Shown one piece after another: positions 56,111 to 64,000 of a DNA stretch of 64,000 bases (position 1 is the stretch's first letter; the number at the start of each line of letters is the position of its first letter). Both the position numbers and the translations under genes were made by a program. Source of the stretch: an uncultured Methanobrevibacter sp. (GTDB lineage Archaea; Methanobacteriota; Methanobacteria; Methanobacteriales; Methanobacteriaceae); assembly GCF_947169325.1 (NCBI RefSeq), contig NZ_CAMVPN010000003.1, positions 1-64,000 of the forward strand, in the 5' to 3' direction. A model generated the notes under the pieces. The model was given only the letters and a program-made list of their open reading frames with translations, searched no databases and was not told the origin of the DNA.

Positions 56111-56752
56111 TTAAAAATTTTTTTCTACTAGAAAGGCAATATGGTCTTTTTCGTATGGTTCCAGTTTCACTTTTTCAATAATCTTAAAGCCTTTCTCTTT
56201 CAGTTTCTTCTCCTGTTCCTTGAATACCTTTTTAGGCTTTTGCACTACATCTATACTTCTGGCCTTTATCATTAAAAGACCCATGCCGTTATCCTTTGCA
56301 AACAGGTTCATGTTTTTCATAAACAGTTCGCTTTGTGTTGGCTGGGCGACATCACAGTATACCAGGTCAGTTTTTTCCACAATGTTGAGATATCCTTTAG
56401 GTTTTGTTGCATCACCTAAAATCGGAGCAATATTAAGTCTTTGTCTTGAGAGTTGGACCAGTTTTTTAGCTGTTGTAGGTGAAAATTCAACTGCATAAAT
56501 TCTTCCATTGATTACGATATCTGAAATGTGTGAAACTGTTGTTCCGGTTGAAGCGCCAAGGTACAGCACTTTTGAAGTGTCCTCAAGTTTCAGATTTTCC
56601 AATCCATTTAAAAGAGCTGCTGCCAATTTGGACCTTCTGGGATTCCATATCCTGTACTCGTCATCCTCTTTGATTAGCTCTTCTCCATAAACTGAAATTC
56701 CAGGAGTCAAATTCTTGGTGGCCACATTACCGTCTTTAAAATAAACATTCAT
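56111..56752 (-). CDS. flpA: Fibrillarin-like rRNA/tRNA 2'-O-methyltransferase
   Basis: Catalytic protein of archaeal C/D-box RNPs, 213 residues. VLYLGASTGTTVSH (about 63-76) binds SAM, EFSPTTAKK and DVAQPTQ carry the catalytic and substrate positions of fibrillarin, and LLMIKARSIDV the late Lys. It lacks the eukaryotic Gly/Arg tail. Directly follows nop5 by 3 bp on the same strand. Confidence 0.95.
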   Translation of the reverse strand: MNVYFKDGNVATKNLTPGISVYGEELIKEDDEYRIWNPRRSKLAAALLNGLENLKLEDTSKVLYLGASTGTTVSHISDIVINGRIYAVEFSPTTAKKLVQLSRQRLNIAPILGDATKPKGYLNIVEKTDLVYCDVAQPTQSELFMKNMNLFAKDNGMGLLMIKARSIDVVQKPKKVFKEQEKKLKEKGFKIIEKVKLEPYEKDHIAFLVEKNF

Positions 56753-56755
56753 GTC

Positions 56756-57907
56756 CTATCTCCTTTTCTTTCTTTTTTTGCCTTTTCGCTTCTTGTTTTT
56801 GGATTTTCCCTTTTCTTCATTTCGTTTTTTGGTTGTCTTTGTTGGAAACGGATTGTTCTTTTCTATCTCTTCAGCTTTCTGGATAAAATCATCATAAGCG
56901 TTTTCATCAAAAGTCTTGGTAAAAACGTCCCTTCTCACGGCCAGTGATATTTTTCCTGCAAGCATTCTTGCAATCTTTCCACGATTCCACCATTTTGCTC
57001 CCCTTACCTGTGGGTGCTGGTATATCAAACCGTATTTTGGAGGTCTGTCTCCGCTTTTCAAATGCCTGAACAATGCCTTTTCGGCACCCATAATCTGAAC
57101 TGTGCTTGAAGGATAAATTGCAAGGCGTTTAAGACCTCCTGCATGTGAAATTAATTTTGCACCAAGAGATGATCCGACCAACAGCCTTAAATTCGGTGCA
57201 ATGTCCTCCATTTTGCTGTCAATGTATGCTTCAATTTCCTTTCTTGTTTTTTGAAGTTCATAAATGGATTTTGCATATGTGTTCATTATCTCCAAATCCT
57301 TGGCGTTAATGTCATCTTCTAAGTCTAAAACGTTTTCGGGGAATGCTTCAGGTTTTGCTTCAATGATCTTTTCCTTGGTTTCATTTTGCGAAATCAGTCT
57401 AATGTATGTTTCATTGCTTTTGATGACGTCCATTTCAGGGAAATAAAGTGCATACCATTCCCTGATTCTTTCGATTAATTTGGATATGGTCTCGTCAATC
57501 TCGTCAATTGAATTGATTGCCTGAATCAGGTGCTTGTCTTCGCTTGCAGATTCCTTTTTAATCTTATAAATTGCCAGTCTTTGATATATGTCTGCAATAT
57601 CTTCGCCATCCAATTCGAACTCTTCATAGTTGCTTCTCAGGTATTCTCCGCCCTGGTTTGGTGTTTGTATTTTTATTTTATCGTTATTGTAGTCGGATAA
57701 TCTTTTGTTTGATTCGATTATAATATTGTCATAATCATTTGACAACTCTTTGATTAGTTCATCTTCTTCCAAGACTATTTTCTTATCGTCGATTTCAGCC
57801 AATCTGTTTATTATTTCAATTTCTGGAAATAATTTTTTAGAAATAAGTTCATTTTCACTATTAAAAGCATAAAATCCTTTAATACTGTAAGTTATATAGC
57901 ATTCCAT
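56756..57907 (-). CDS. Nop5 (Nop56/58) C/D-box RNP core protein
   Basis: 383-residue scaffold of C/D-box RNPs: N-terminal fibrillarin-binding domain, a coiled coil (about 120-240), the NOP domain with SLGAKLISHAGGLKRLAIYPSSTVQIMGAEKALFRHL (quoted in part: GGLKRLAIYPSSTVQ) and KYGLIYQHPQV, and a Lys/Arg-rich tail KKRKGKKRKKRR. Transcribed with flpA. The region upstream to 58655 is the unusual small-ORF stretch. Confidence 0.95.
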   Translation of the reverse strand: MECYITYSIKGFYAFNSENELISKKLFPEIEIINRLAEIDDKKIVLEEDELIKELSNDYDNIIIESNKRLSDYNNDKIKIQTPNQGGEYLRSNYEEFELDGEDIADIYQRLAIYKIKKESASEDKHLIQAINSIDEIDETISKLIERIREWYALYFPEMDVIKSNETYIRLISQNETKEKIIEAKPEAFPENVLDLEDDINAKDLEIMNTYAKSIYELQKTRKEIEAYIDSKMEDIAPNLRLLVGSSLGAKLISHAGGLKRLAIYPSSTVQIMGAEKALFRHLKSGDRPPKYGLIYQHPQVRGAKWWNRGKIARMLAGKISLAVRRDVFTKTFDENAYDDFIQKAEEIEKNNPFPTKTTKKRNEEKGKSKNKKRKGKKRKKRR

Positions 57908-58063
57908 GCAATAATTTATTCATTTTATTTCTAATAAGTATTTTTAATTTAAGGTAAATTTTACAGATTTGATGCAATTTTCTAATTCTATACAATATAA
58001 CATGTTAAAATTGAATTTACAGATTAAAATTCTAGTTATTTTATATGTTAAGTAGTTTAATAA

Positions 58064-58089
58064 AGGTATTGTGGGTTTTTGACCACTTA
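58064..58089 (+). promoter_or_regulatory. Conserved leader element, second copy
   Basis: 25 of 26 bases match the element at 36201-36226, including GTGG and CCAC arms around TTTTTGA. It lies 37 bp before the ATG of a 24-codon ORF and about 25 bp past a TATA-like TTTTATAT (58038). Confidence 0.5.
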
Positions 58090-58125
58090 GGTTTAAAATA
58101 TCTTAATTCAACACAGGTGATTTTA

Positions 58126-58200
58126 ATGAAAAAGGATTGGAAAATGTTTTTAGAAGTAACTTTAGAAATCGTTAAAATCATTGTTATGATTTTAAAATAA
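58126..58200 (+). CDS. Predicted 24-residue hydrophobic small protein
   Basis: ATG 58126 has AGGTGA six bases upstream. The product is a short basic N-terminus (MKKDWKMF) and an amphipathic-to-hydrophobic helix rich in Ile, Val and Leu ending VMILK, resembling single-helix membrane peptides and type I toxins in form only. Too short for the ORF track. It precedes two tandem RNA or micropeptide units. Confidence 0.5.
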   Translation: MKKDWKMFLEVTLEIVKIIVMILK

Positions 58201-58309
58201 CTGATTTTTAGGGCGGTATTTAGTTGTTGAATGTAAAGGAAAGAGTTTTGGTATTTTCTCTCTAGTGGGGTTCTTACCACAATTATGCTCAGAGGAGATG
58301 TAAATAAAA

Positions 58310-58420
58310 TTTATATATGTGCTGTAATAAATAGTAATTTGTGAGAAAATCTCATGTGTTGAATTAAATTAATGGGGTTAGAATCATGTATTCTAGCTCT
58401 ATTCCTTTAAACTTGTTTTA
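58310..58420 (+). ncRNA. Tandem unit 1: promoter plus small RNA or 12-codon ORF
   Basis: TATA TTTATATAT (58310-58318) is followed at about 25 bp by a GAGA-AAA-TCTC hairpin, then ATG 58372 with an ORF MGLESCILALFL ending TAA 58410. The same DNA forms an AGAAT/ATTCT hairpin. The unit is repeated 170 bp downstream. Peptide and RNA readings cannot be separated by eye; no ribosome binding site precedes the ATG. Confidence 0.5.
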
Positions 58421-58480
58421 ATTTCATTTTATATTCTTATTATATGTATTTTTCATTGAAAATTATTAGTTGGTTAACGT

Positions 58481-58592
58481 TTATATATCTCTTGGGAGAT
58501 ATATTACTTTGAGATTTAATCTCGTGAATTGTATTGAATTAATGGGGTTAGAATCATTGATTCTAGCTCTATTTCTTTAAAATCTTTTTTTT
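58481..58592 (+). ncRNA. Tandem unit 2: promoter plus small RNA or 12-codon ORF
   Basis: TTTATATAT lies in a perfect palindrome ATATATCTC-TTGG-GAGATATAT (58483-58504), an operator candidate over the TATA box. Then come GAGAT-TTA-ATCTC, ATG 58542 with MGLESLILALFL and TAA 58580, an AGAATC/GATTCT hairpin inside the ORF and a run of eight T at 58585-58592. About 85-nt transcript predicted. Differs from unit 1 mainly outside the core. Confidence 0.5.
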
Positions 58593-58655
58593 AATAAATT
58601 TTCAATTATCTTGTTTTCAAAGTATTTTTAGGATGAAGTTTAAATTATAAATTGT

Positions 58656-59195
58656 ATGTCAAATGAAGGTTTAGATGATTTAAGATATGAGCTGGAACTT
58701 AAGAATGCTGAAATTGATGAGCTTATGATGGATCTTCAAAACAAGATTGAGGAAATCAACAAGCTGAAGCTGTATGCAACAAAATTGAAATACGAAAAGA
58801 AAAATCTTGAAGACAAATTGGATACCAAGATAGACTATGACAAGTCCCAAATGAAGGAACTGGATGACTTGACTGAAAAATTAAGGGAAAAAGATGCAAT
58901 CATTGAAGATAAGCAGGATCAGGTTAAATATTTAAGATCCCTGATTGACGATTACAGACAACAGCTAAGTCAAAACACCGAAAACCTTGAAGTTCAGCTT
59001 AAGAAAATCACCAAAACCTATGAAAATCTGCTTGAGCAGAAGGATGCAATTATCAAAAAGCAGGATGAAGAAATATCCAATCTAATCAAATCCAAAGAAG
59101 AAATTGTAAAATCAAATAAGACAAATGTCATTAGTTTGAAATTGCAAAATGAGAAGTATCAGGAAATCATTGATAAATTAACAAAAACTAATTAA
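58656..59195 (+). CDS. Coiled-coil protein
   Basis: 179 residues, almost entirely heptad-patterned helix rich in Lys, Glu, Leu and Asp; no domain recognised. Could be a cytoskeletal or structural adaptor. The ATG has no clear ribosome binding site. Followed 24 bp later by pyrD, possibly on one transcript but with no functional link visible. Confidence 0.65.
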   Translation: MSNEGLDDLRYELELKNAEIDELMMDLQNKIEEINKLKLYATKLKYEKKNLEDKLDTKIDYDKSQMKELDDLTEKLREKDAIIEDKQDQVKYLRSLIDDYRQQLSQNTENLEVQLKKITKTYENLLEQKDAIIKKQDEEISNLIKSKEEIVKSNKTNVISLKLQNEKYQEIIDKLTKTN

Positions 59196-59219
59196 ACAAT
59201 TAATTACAAAGTTGATATT

Positions 59220-60131
59220 ATGTTAAAAACAAATGTTTGTGGGGTAGAATTCAGAAATCCATTGATGTTGGCTGCGGGCATTATGGGAAGTAATGCATCA
59301 TCCATGAATTGGATTTTAAAATCAGGCGCTGGAGGAGTAGTTTCAAAATCATTTTCACTAAATCCTCATCCGGGTTATCCAAATCCGACAACTGTTGCGG
59401 TTGAAGGTGGCATTTTAAATGCAATCGGACTTTCAAATCCCGGTGTCGATAACTTTAAAGAAGAGCTTAAAAAAATTGAAAGACAGAACAATGTGGTCAT
59501 AGCTTCAATATACGGGGCAACTCCAGATGAGTTCTCCGCATTGGTTGGTGAAGTTCAGGATTATGTCGACATGATTGAACTTAACATTTCATGTCCTCAT
59601 GCGATGGAAGGATTCGGAGCATCAATTGGTCAGGACTGCAATTTAAGCCACACTATAGTATCAGCTTCCAAGGATGCAAGTGATGTTCCAATCATTGCGA
59701 AACTGACTCCGAATGTTACTGACATCACTGAAATCGCAAAAACCTGTGAGGATGCAGGTGCTGACGCATTATCTCTCATCAACACCCTGGGTCCGGGCAT
59801 GAAGATTAACATTGATGTTGCCCGTCCTGTATTGTTCCATAAATCCGGGGGAATGAGCGGTCGTGCAATCAAGCCGATTGCAATAAGCAATGTCTATTCC
59901 GTTTATGAAGCGGTTGACATTCCATTGATTGGCGTTGGCGGAATATACAATTTTGAAGATGTGGTTGAATTTATTTTTGCAGGTGCAAGGGCAGTTCAGA
60001 TAGGCACTGCAATCATGGATGAGGGTGTCAATGTATTCGATGACATTAACAGCGGCCTTGAGAAGTTCATGGCTGAAAAGGGATATTCATCCATTGATGA
60101 GATGGTAGGACTTGCACACAGGGAGTTGTAA
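59220..60131 (+). CDS. pyrD: Dihydroorotate dehydrogenase, catalytic subunit
   Basis: FMN-dependent class 1B dihydroorotate dehydrogenase, 303 residues, pyrimidine synthesis. NPLMLAAGIMGSN at the start, ELNISCPHAMEGF with the catalytic Cys, KLTPNVTDI, SLINTLGPGMKIN and GVGGIYNFEDVVEFIFAGARAVQIGTA (phosphate-binding, partly quoted) are intact. Two bases before pyrK. Confidence 0.95.
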   Translation: MLKTNVCGVEFRNPLMLAAGIMGSNASSMNWILKSGAGGVVSKSFSLNPHPGYPNPTTVAVEGGILNAIGLSNPGVDNFKEELKKIERQNNVVIASIYGATPDEFSALVGEVQDYVDMIELNISCPHAMEGFGASIGQDCNLSHTIVSASKDASDVPIIAKLTPNVTDITEIAKTCEDAGADALSLINTLGPGMKINIDVARPVLFHKSGGMSGRAIKPIAISNVYSVYEAVDIPLIGVGGIYNFEDVVEFIFAGARAVQIGTAIMDEGVNVFDDINSGLEKFMAEKGYSSIDEMVGLAHREL

Positions 60132-60133
60132 AC

Positions 60134-60934
60134 ATGATTAATGAGCCAAAAATAGTTGAAATCAAAGAAATTATCGATGAAACTCCTACAATTAAGACTT
60201 TTAAATTTGATTGGGATTTTGAAACACTCGGAAAACCAAACCCCGGTGAATTTCTGATGGTTTGGAATTTCAGAAATGAAAAGCCGATGTCCATAGCTCA
60301 GATTAACGATAACGAATTGGCAATTACAGTCAAAAACATCGGTGAGTTCACATCTCAATTGCACAACCTGAAAATCGGTGATGTAATTGGTGTCAGGGGA
60401 AGCTACGGCAATGGCTTTGACAATTCATTTGAAGGCAAAAACATCATAGCCATTGGTGGAGGAGTCGGAATGGCTCCAATAAATGCAATTGCCAGTGATT
60501 TGGCTGCCAAAGGCAATAACGTCAGTGTAATATCTGCCGCTCAGACTAAAGATGAACTTTTATATGGTGGGCATTTGGAAAAGCTTGGTGTTAATGTGCA
60601 CTACTGTACCGATGATGGAAGTTTCGGATTTGAAGGATTTGCAACAAATTGTCTTAGTGATTTGCTTGAAGATTCGACTTACGATTATGGATTTGTCTGC
60701 GGTCCTGAGATAATGATGAAAGGTATCTTTGATATTCTTGAAGCATCATCAATACCTGCCCAATATTCCCTTGAAAGATATATGAAATGCGCTCTTGGAG
60801 TGTGTGGTCAGTGCTGTGTTGACAGTGAGGGTTGGAGAATTTGTGTAGAAGGGCCTGTTTTTGAAAATGACAAAATAAAACAGATTACCGAGTTTGGAAA
60901 ATATAGGCGTGACGCTTCTGGTGTGAAATACTAA
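60134..60934 (+). CDS. pyrK: Dihydroorotate dehydrogenase electron-transfer subunit
   Basis: FAD and [2Fe-2S] subunit passing electrons from PyrD to NAD, 266 residues. GGGVGMAPINAIAS is the FAD/NAD site; KCALGVCGQCC and the later ICVEGPVF hold the four cluster cysteines. Co-transcribed with pyrD. Confidence 0.93.
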   Translation: MINEPKIVEIKEIIDETPTIKTFKFDWDFETLGKPNPGEFLMVWNFRNEKPMSIAQINDNELAITVKNIGEFTSQLHNLKIGDVIGVRGSYGNGFDNSFEGKNIIAIGGGVGMAPINAIASDLAAKGNNVSVISAAQTKDELLYGGHLEKLGVNVHYCTDDGSFGFEGFATNCLSDLLEDSTYDYGFVCGPEIMMKGIFDILEASSIPAQYSLERYMKCALGVCGQCCVDSEGWRICVEGPVFENDKIKQITEFGKYRRDASGVKY

Positions 60935-60950
60935 ACTAAGTGGGATTATT

Positions 60951-61955
60951 ATGGGAGTAGACATTAAAAATTACTTGAATCCACCGGTACTGCTGGTAAT
61001 ATTCTTATTGGTAATCTCAGCAATGTTTGTATTCCCTGTTTTAAACATGATTCTTTTGGGAGCCATTCTTGCATATCTTGTCAGGCCGGTTGCCAATAGG
61101 ATACAATCAAAACTGAAATTTTCATCAGTTTCCATCATATTGGCGATGATTGTCGTTCTGATACCTCTGATACTGCTTGTGGTGTATGTTTGCTATGAAA
61201 CTTCTTCTGTGATAACTTCCCTGCTTGCAAGCAACTATTATTTTGATATAGATCAGGTCATTTCACAATTGCCGATAGAAACAGCTTCCATTAATGATTC
61301 AATTAACTCTTCCATTACAGAAATCGGAAGATACGTATTGCAGTATACAGTTAAATTTTTAAGCAAATTCGTGAATATCACTTTGGACCTGTTCATTCTG
61401 ATTTGTTCAGTATTCTATTTTGTTCGTGATGGCGATAAGTGCTTGATGTTTGTTCGTGACTTTATTCCGGATGATTCCAAGCAATTCTTTGACAACACTG
61501 TCGAATCCGTTCAGGATGTGCTTAAAAGCATATTTTATGGACACTTTTTAACTTCAGTTATCATCGGCATTTTTGGAGCTATAGGATACTCCCTTTTAGG
61601 ATTTCCATTCGGAATATTTTTAGGTGTGCTGACAGGTATTCTGCAGCTGATTCCGATATTCGGGCCTTGGCCGATATATTGGATATTGTTTTTCAGCGAC
61701 CTGTATGCGGGCAACTATCCAAGAGCCGTTGTAGTGTTGCTTTTCGGATTTTTCCTGAGTACCGTGGACATGTACATAAGGCCTGCCCTGTCAAGCCATT
61801 ATGCCGAAATACATCCGTTTATCCTGCTTATCGGATTTTTATCAGGGCCTCTGGTTTACGGGGTTGTAGGATTTATAATAGGGCCTCTGATTTTAGGAAT
61901 AACCTACACTGTTTTGGATTGCTATAGAAAAGAATATCTTCTTGGAGATGAATGA
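60951..61955 (+). CDS. AI-2E family transporter
   Basis: 334-residue polytopic permease of the AI-2E (UPF0118) family, about eight helices: hydrophobic pairs at 10-65, a soluble loop (80-140), and the conserved IPIFGPWPIYW and HPFILLIGFLSGPLVYG segments. Members export autoinducer, antiport Na+ or act as flippases; the substrate here is unknown. Ends two bases before polB1. Confidence 0.8.
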   Translation: MGVDIKNYLNPPVLLVIFLLVISAMFVFPVLNMILLGAILAYLVRPVANRIQSKLKFSSVSIILAMIVVLIPLILLVVYVCYETSSVITSLLASNYYFDIDQVISQLPIETASINDSINSSITEIGRYVLQYTVKFLSKFVNITLDLFILICSVFYFVRDGDKCLMFVRDFIPDDSKQFFDNTVESVQDVLKSIFYGHFLTSVIIGIFGAIGYSLLGFPFGIFLGVLTGILQLIPIFGPWPIYWILFFSDLYAGNYPRAVVVLLFGFFLSTVDMYIRPALSSHYAEIHPFILLIGFLSGPLVYGVVGFIIGPLILGITYTVLDCYRKEYLLGDE

Positions 61956-63746
61956 ATGCAGAGAAATGTTGTTATTTTGGACATTGATTACGTTACTTAT
62001 GAGGAAAGGCCGGTCATCAGACTGTTTTCAAAGGATGGGGACCAGAACATAGTTCTGCTCGATGACACATTTGAGCCGTACCTCTACGTAATGTCTGATG
62101 ATTTGGACGAATGCATGGATGAAATTAATGAAAACATTGATGTCGTCAATGTTGAGAAGGTAACAAAAAAGGATTTCCAGATAGAAACCGATTTCATCAA
62201 GGTCACATTCAAGCATCCTCAGGATTTGGCTAAAAACAGGGATGCCCTAAGGGATTTGGAAAGCGTGATTCAGATAAGGGAATTCGACATTCCATTCTAC
62301 AGAAGGTATCTAATGGACCGTGATGTGATTCCGATGACCGAAGTGGTGGCCATCGGTGAAGAGGTCGACTCATTTTTAACCCTTGACAGCAAGAAGCAGG
62401 ATCTCACAATCATCAAGTTGACTGAAGATTTAAAGAGGGTTGAAGAATACCCTCAAAAGTTCAGAATTTTAAGTTTCGATTTGGAAGTCAGAAACCCTCA
62501 TGGAATGCCCAATTCCGAAGAGGATGAAATAATCATGATTGGGGTTGCCAGCAATTTCGGCGTCAATCAGGTCATTTCAACAAAAACCAATTCTGAAGAT
62601 AAGGATGATTTTGTAAATCAGGTCTCATCGGAAAGAGAAATGATTCAGGAATTTGTGAAGATAATCAAGGACAACAATGTAGACATTATCGTCGGTTACA
62701 ACTCAGACAATTTCGATTTCCCATATCTTAAGGATAGGGCCAAGCTTTTGGCTGTTGATTTGGACATTGGAATGGATGAATCTGAGGTCAAGTATATCAG
62801 AAGAGGCTATGCCAATGCCGCTTCTCTTAAAGGGCTGATCCATGTAGATTTGTATCTTGTGATGAGACGGTACATGTCTCTTGAGAGATATACATTGGAA
62901 CGTGTATATTATGAACTGTTCGGCGAAGAGAAAATCGACGTTCCCGGAGAAAAGATTTGGGAGTACTGGGATAACGGCGGCGAAGAGCTGGACAACCTGT
63001 TTGATTACTCCCTTGACGATGTAATCTCCACATTAAAGATTGCCGAACAGACATTACCACTTAACTTAGAGCTTACACGTATCATAGGCCAGCCATTATT
63101 TGACGTTTCACGTATGGCAACAGGTCAGCAGGCAGAATGGTTTTTAGTAAAGCAGGCTTATTTTGACGGTGAAGTAGTTCCAAACAAACAGGGTTCAAAC
63201 TTCGCAGACCGTGCAAACGCTGAAGACAATGAAGGCGGATACGTCAAGGAGCCTGAAACAGGCCTTCATGAAAATCTGGTCCAGTTCGACTTCAGAAGCC
63301 TGTATCCAAGTATCATTATTTCAAAAAACATATCTCCGGATGTCATGTATCTGGGCGATGTCGATAACGAGGAGGAGTATAACATTTCTCCTGAACATGG
63401 AATCAAATTTATGAAATCCCCTCAAGGATTTATCCCATCCGTTATTGATAAGATTCTGCAGGAACGTTTCAGAATCAAACGGGAAATGAAGGCATCAACC
63501 AATCCTCAGGAGAAAAAGGCACTGGACGTACAGCAGCAGGCAATTAAAAGACTTGCAAACACTATGTATGGTATCTATGGATTTCCACGCTTCAGATGGT
63601 ATTCATTCGAATGCGCAAAGGCCATCACTTCCTGGGGAAGGCAGTATATTAAATCCTCTATAAAAAAAGCTGAAGAATTCGGATTTTACACAATATATGC
63701 TGATACTGATGGTTTTTATGCGAAATACAAAAAAGAAAAAGAATAA
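61956..63746 (+). CDS. polB1: Split family B DNA polymerase, large fragment PolB1
   Basis: 596 residues. The 3'-5' exonuclease ([33 protein letters not shown]) is complete; polymerase motif A is [16 protein letters not shown] and motif [19 protein letters not shown]. The gene stops right after motif [17 protein letters not shown], leaving the thumb to a separate subunit (PolB2). This split is known in Methanothermobacter, where the two parts form one enzyme, so the end is natural and not a truncation. PolB2 is not in the window. Confidence 0.93.
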   Translation: MQRNVVILDIDYVTYEERPVIRLFSKDGDQNIVLLDDTFEPYLYVMSDDLDECMDEINENIDVVNVEKVTKKDFQIETDFIKVTFKHPQDLAKNRDALRDLESVIQIREFDIPFYRRYLMDRDVIPMTEVVAIGEEVDSFLTLDSKKQDLTIIKLTEDLKRVEEYPQKFRILSFDLEVRNPHGMPNSEEDEIIMIGVASNFGVNQVISTKTNSEDKDDFVNQVSSEREMIQEFVKIIKDNNVDIIVGYNSDNFDFPYLKDRAKLLAVDLDIGMDESEVKYIRRGYANAASLKGLIHVDLYLVMRRYMSLERYTLERVYYELFGEEKIDVPGEKIWEYWDNGGEELDNLFDYSLDDVISTLKIAEQTLPLNLELTRIIGQPLFDVSRMATGQQAEWFLVKQAYFDGEVVPNKQGSNFADRANAEDNEGGYVKEPETGLHENLVQFDFRSLYPSIIISKNISPDVMYLGDVDNEEEYNISPEHGIKFMKSPQGFIPSVIDKILQERFRIKREMKASTNPQEKKALDVQQQAIKRLANTMYGIYGFPRFRWYSFECAKAITSWGRQYIKSSIKKAEEFGFYTIYADTDGFYAKYKKEKE

Positions 63747-63764
63747 GAGAAAATTAATTCTCTT
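63745..63764. terminator. Hairpin between polB1 and the convergent surface-protein gene
   Basis: AAGAGAA / TTCTCTT stem of 7 bp with an AATTAA loop, followed by T-rich sequence on the plus strand. Likely a bidirectional terminator. Confidence 0.55.
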
Positions 63765-63769
63765 TAATT

Positions 63770-64000
63770 TTATTTAGTTATTTTTATACTTGATGTAGCA
63801 GATTTCGCTGTTACATATTTATTTCCTGATGTTACAACAACTTTGTGGGTTCCAACCTTTAAGGATTTCACATTAAGCTGCGCGATTCCTTTTGTACTGG
63901 TTTTTACAGTGTATATTTTGTAAGATTTGCCAGTATAAACTTTGATTTTCACTTTAACTCCTTGGACTGCAGTTTTGGTTTTTGTGTTTTTCACAGTAAC
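63770..64000 (-). CDS. C-terminal end of an Ig-like adhesin-type protein (cut by window edge)
   Basis: The last 76 or more residues of a gene reading in from the right edge; the frame is open to base 64000 and the GTG at 63994 in the track is internal. VKIKVYTGKSYKIYTVKTSTKG and ending SSIKITK match lysine-rich Ig-like repeats at the ends of the large surface proteins here. Probably a third large adhesin. Confidence 0.7.
   Translation of the reverse strand, partial: VTVKNTKTKTAVQGVKVKIKVYTGKSYKIYTVKTSTKGIAQLNVKSLKVGTHKVVVTSGNKYVTAKSATSSIKITK

Noticed and set aside
58041-58280. 79-codon minus-strand ORF between nop5 and the coiled-coil gene
   Set aside because: It is antisense to the better supported 24-codon ORF with a ribosome binding site and has a composition of spacer DNA.
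58338-58592. Tandem units as C/D-box guide RNAs, suggested by nearby nop5-flpA
   Set aside because: No C box (RTGATGA) or D box (CTGA) in the right places on either strand.
61956-63746. PolB as a truncated pseudogene
   Set aside because: The end matches the known PolB1/PolB2 split of Methanobacteriales and all motifs before it are intact.

Overview
The window reads as a low-GC methanogenic archaeon of the Methanobacteriales, most likely Methanobrevibacter. The grounds are a formylmethanofuran:H4MPT formyltransferase (ftr), a complete 17-gene energy-converting hydrogenase B operon (ehbA-Q), a family B DNA polymerase that ends just after its DTDG motif (the split PolB1 typical of this order), archaeal fibrillarin/Nop5, TATA-box promoters, frequent TTG/GTG starts behind GGTGA- or GGAG-type ribosome binding sites, and very large adhesin-like beta-helix proteins. 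No rRNA, tRNA, CRISPR array or insertion sequence was recognised.

Layout. 1-20 kb is mostly housekeeping: a metallo-beta-lactamase-fold hydrolase cut by the left edge, a trkH-trkA potassium-uptake pair, a flippase-like membrane protein, a repeat-rich intergenic block, ftr, a two-helix RCK potassium channel, NAD(P)HX repair (nnr) overlapping sfsA, a methyltransferase, a sirtuin, an Rpn-like nuclease, an XPD/DinG-like Fe-S helicase, argG, an IGHMBP2-like helicase, an aspartoacylase-like enzyme, a YdjM-like membrane protein, a glycosyltransferase and a BASS/ACR3-like transporter. 20.4-30.3 kb is the ehb operon, packed with 1-8 bp overlaps: antiporter-like membrane subunits (A-J), polyferredoxin (K), ferredoxin (L), NiFe small and large subunits (M, N), NuoH-like anchor (O) and two small soluble subunits (P, Q). 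It should couple H2 oxidation and ion flux to ferredoxin reduction for carbon fixation.

30.3-43.3 kb carries a Cas4-like protein with a substituted catalytic position, an SNF-family Na+ symporter, a TfoX-N protein, a nucleotidyltransferase, a DUF4013-like membrane protein, a small secreted Ig-like protein, a preQ0/archaeosine block (DUF366-queD-queE), two four-CBS-domain proteins, pheA, a tail-anchored-type and a PsbP-like surface protein, and a coaBC gene interrupted by a single-base frameshift.

43.3-56 kb is an accessory island. Two giant adhesin-like genes share their 3' module; one of them carries an intact papain-type protease. Three direct copies of an AT-rich intergenic repeat lie around these genes, with a small unknown ORF, a remnant of a solute-binding-protein gene, a kinase-less LytS-type receptor and a YgjV-like membrane protein between them. 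56-64 kb returns to core genes: flpA-nop5, pyrD-pyrK, an AI-2E family permease and polB1, then the end of another Ig-like surface protein cut by the right edge. Between nop5 and a coiled-coil gene is a 750-bp stretch with a 24-codon ORF and two tandem 170-bp units, each with its own TATA box and an identical-length 12-codon hydrophobic ORF or hairpin RNA. This stretch and the repeat-flanked adhesin island are the least explained parts of the window.
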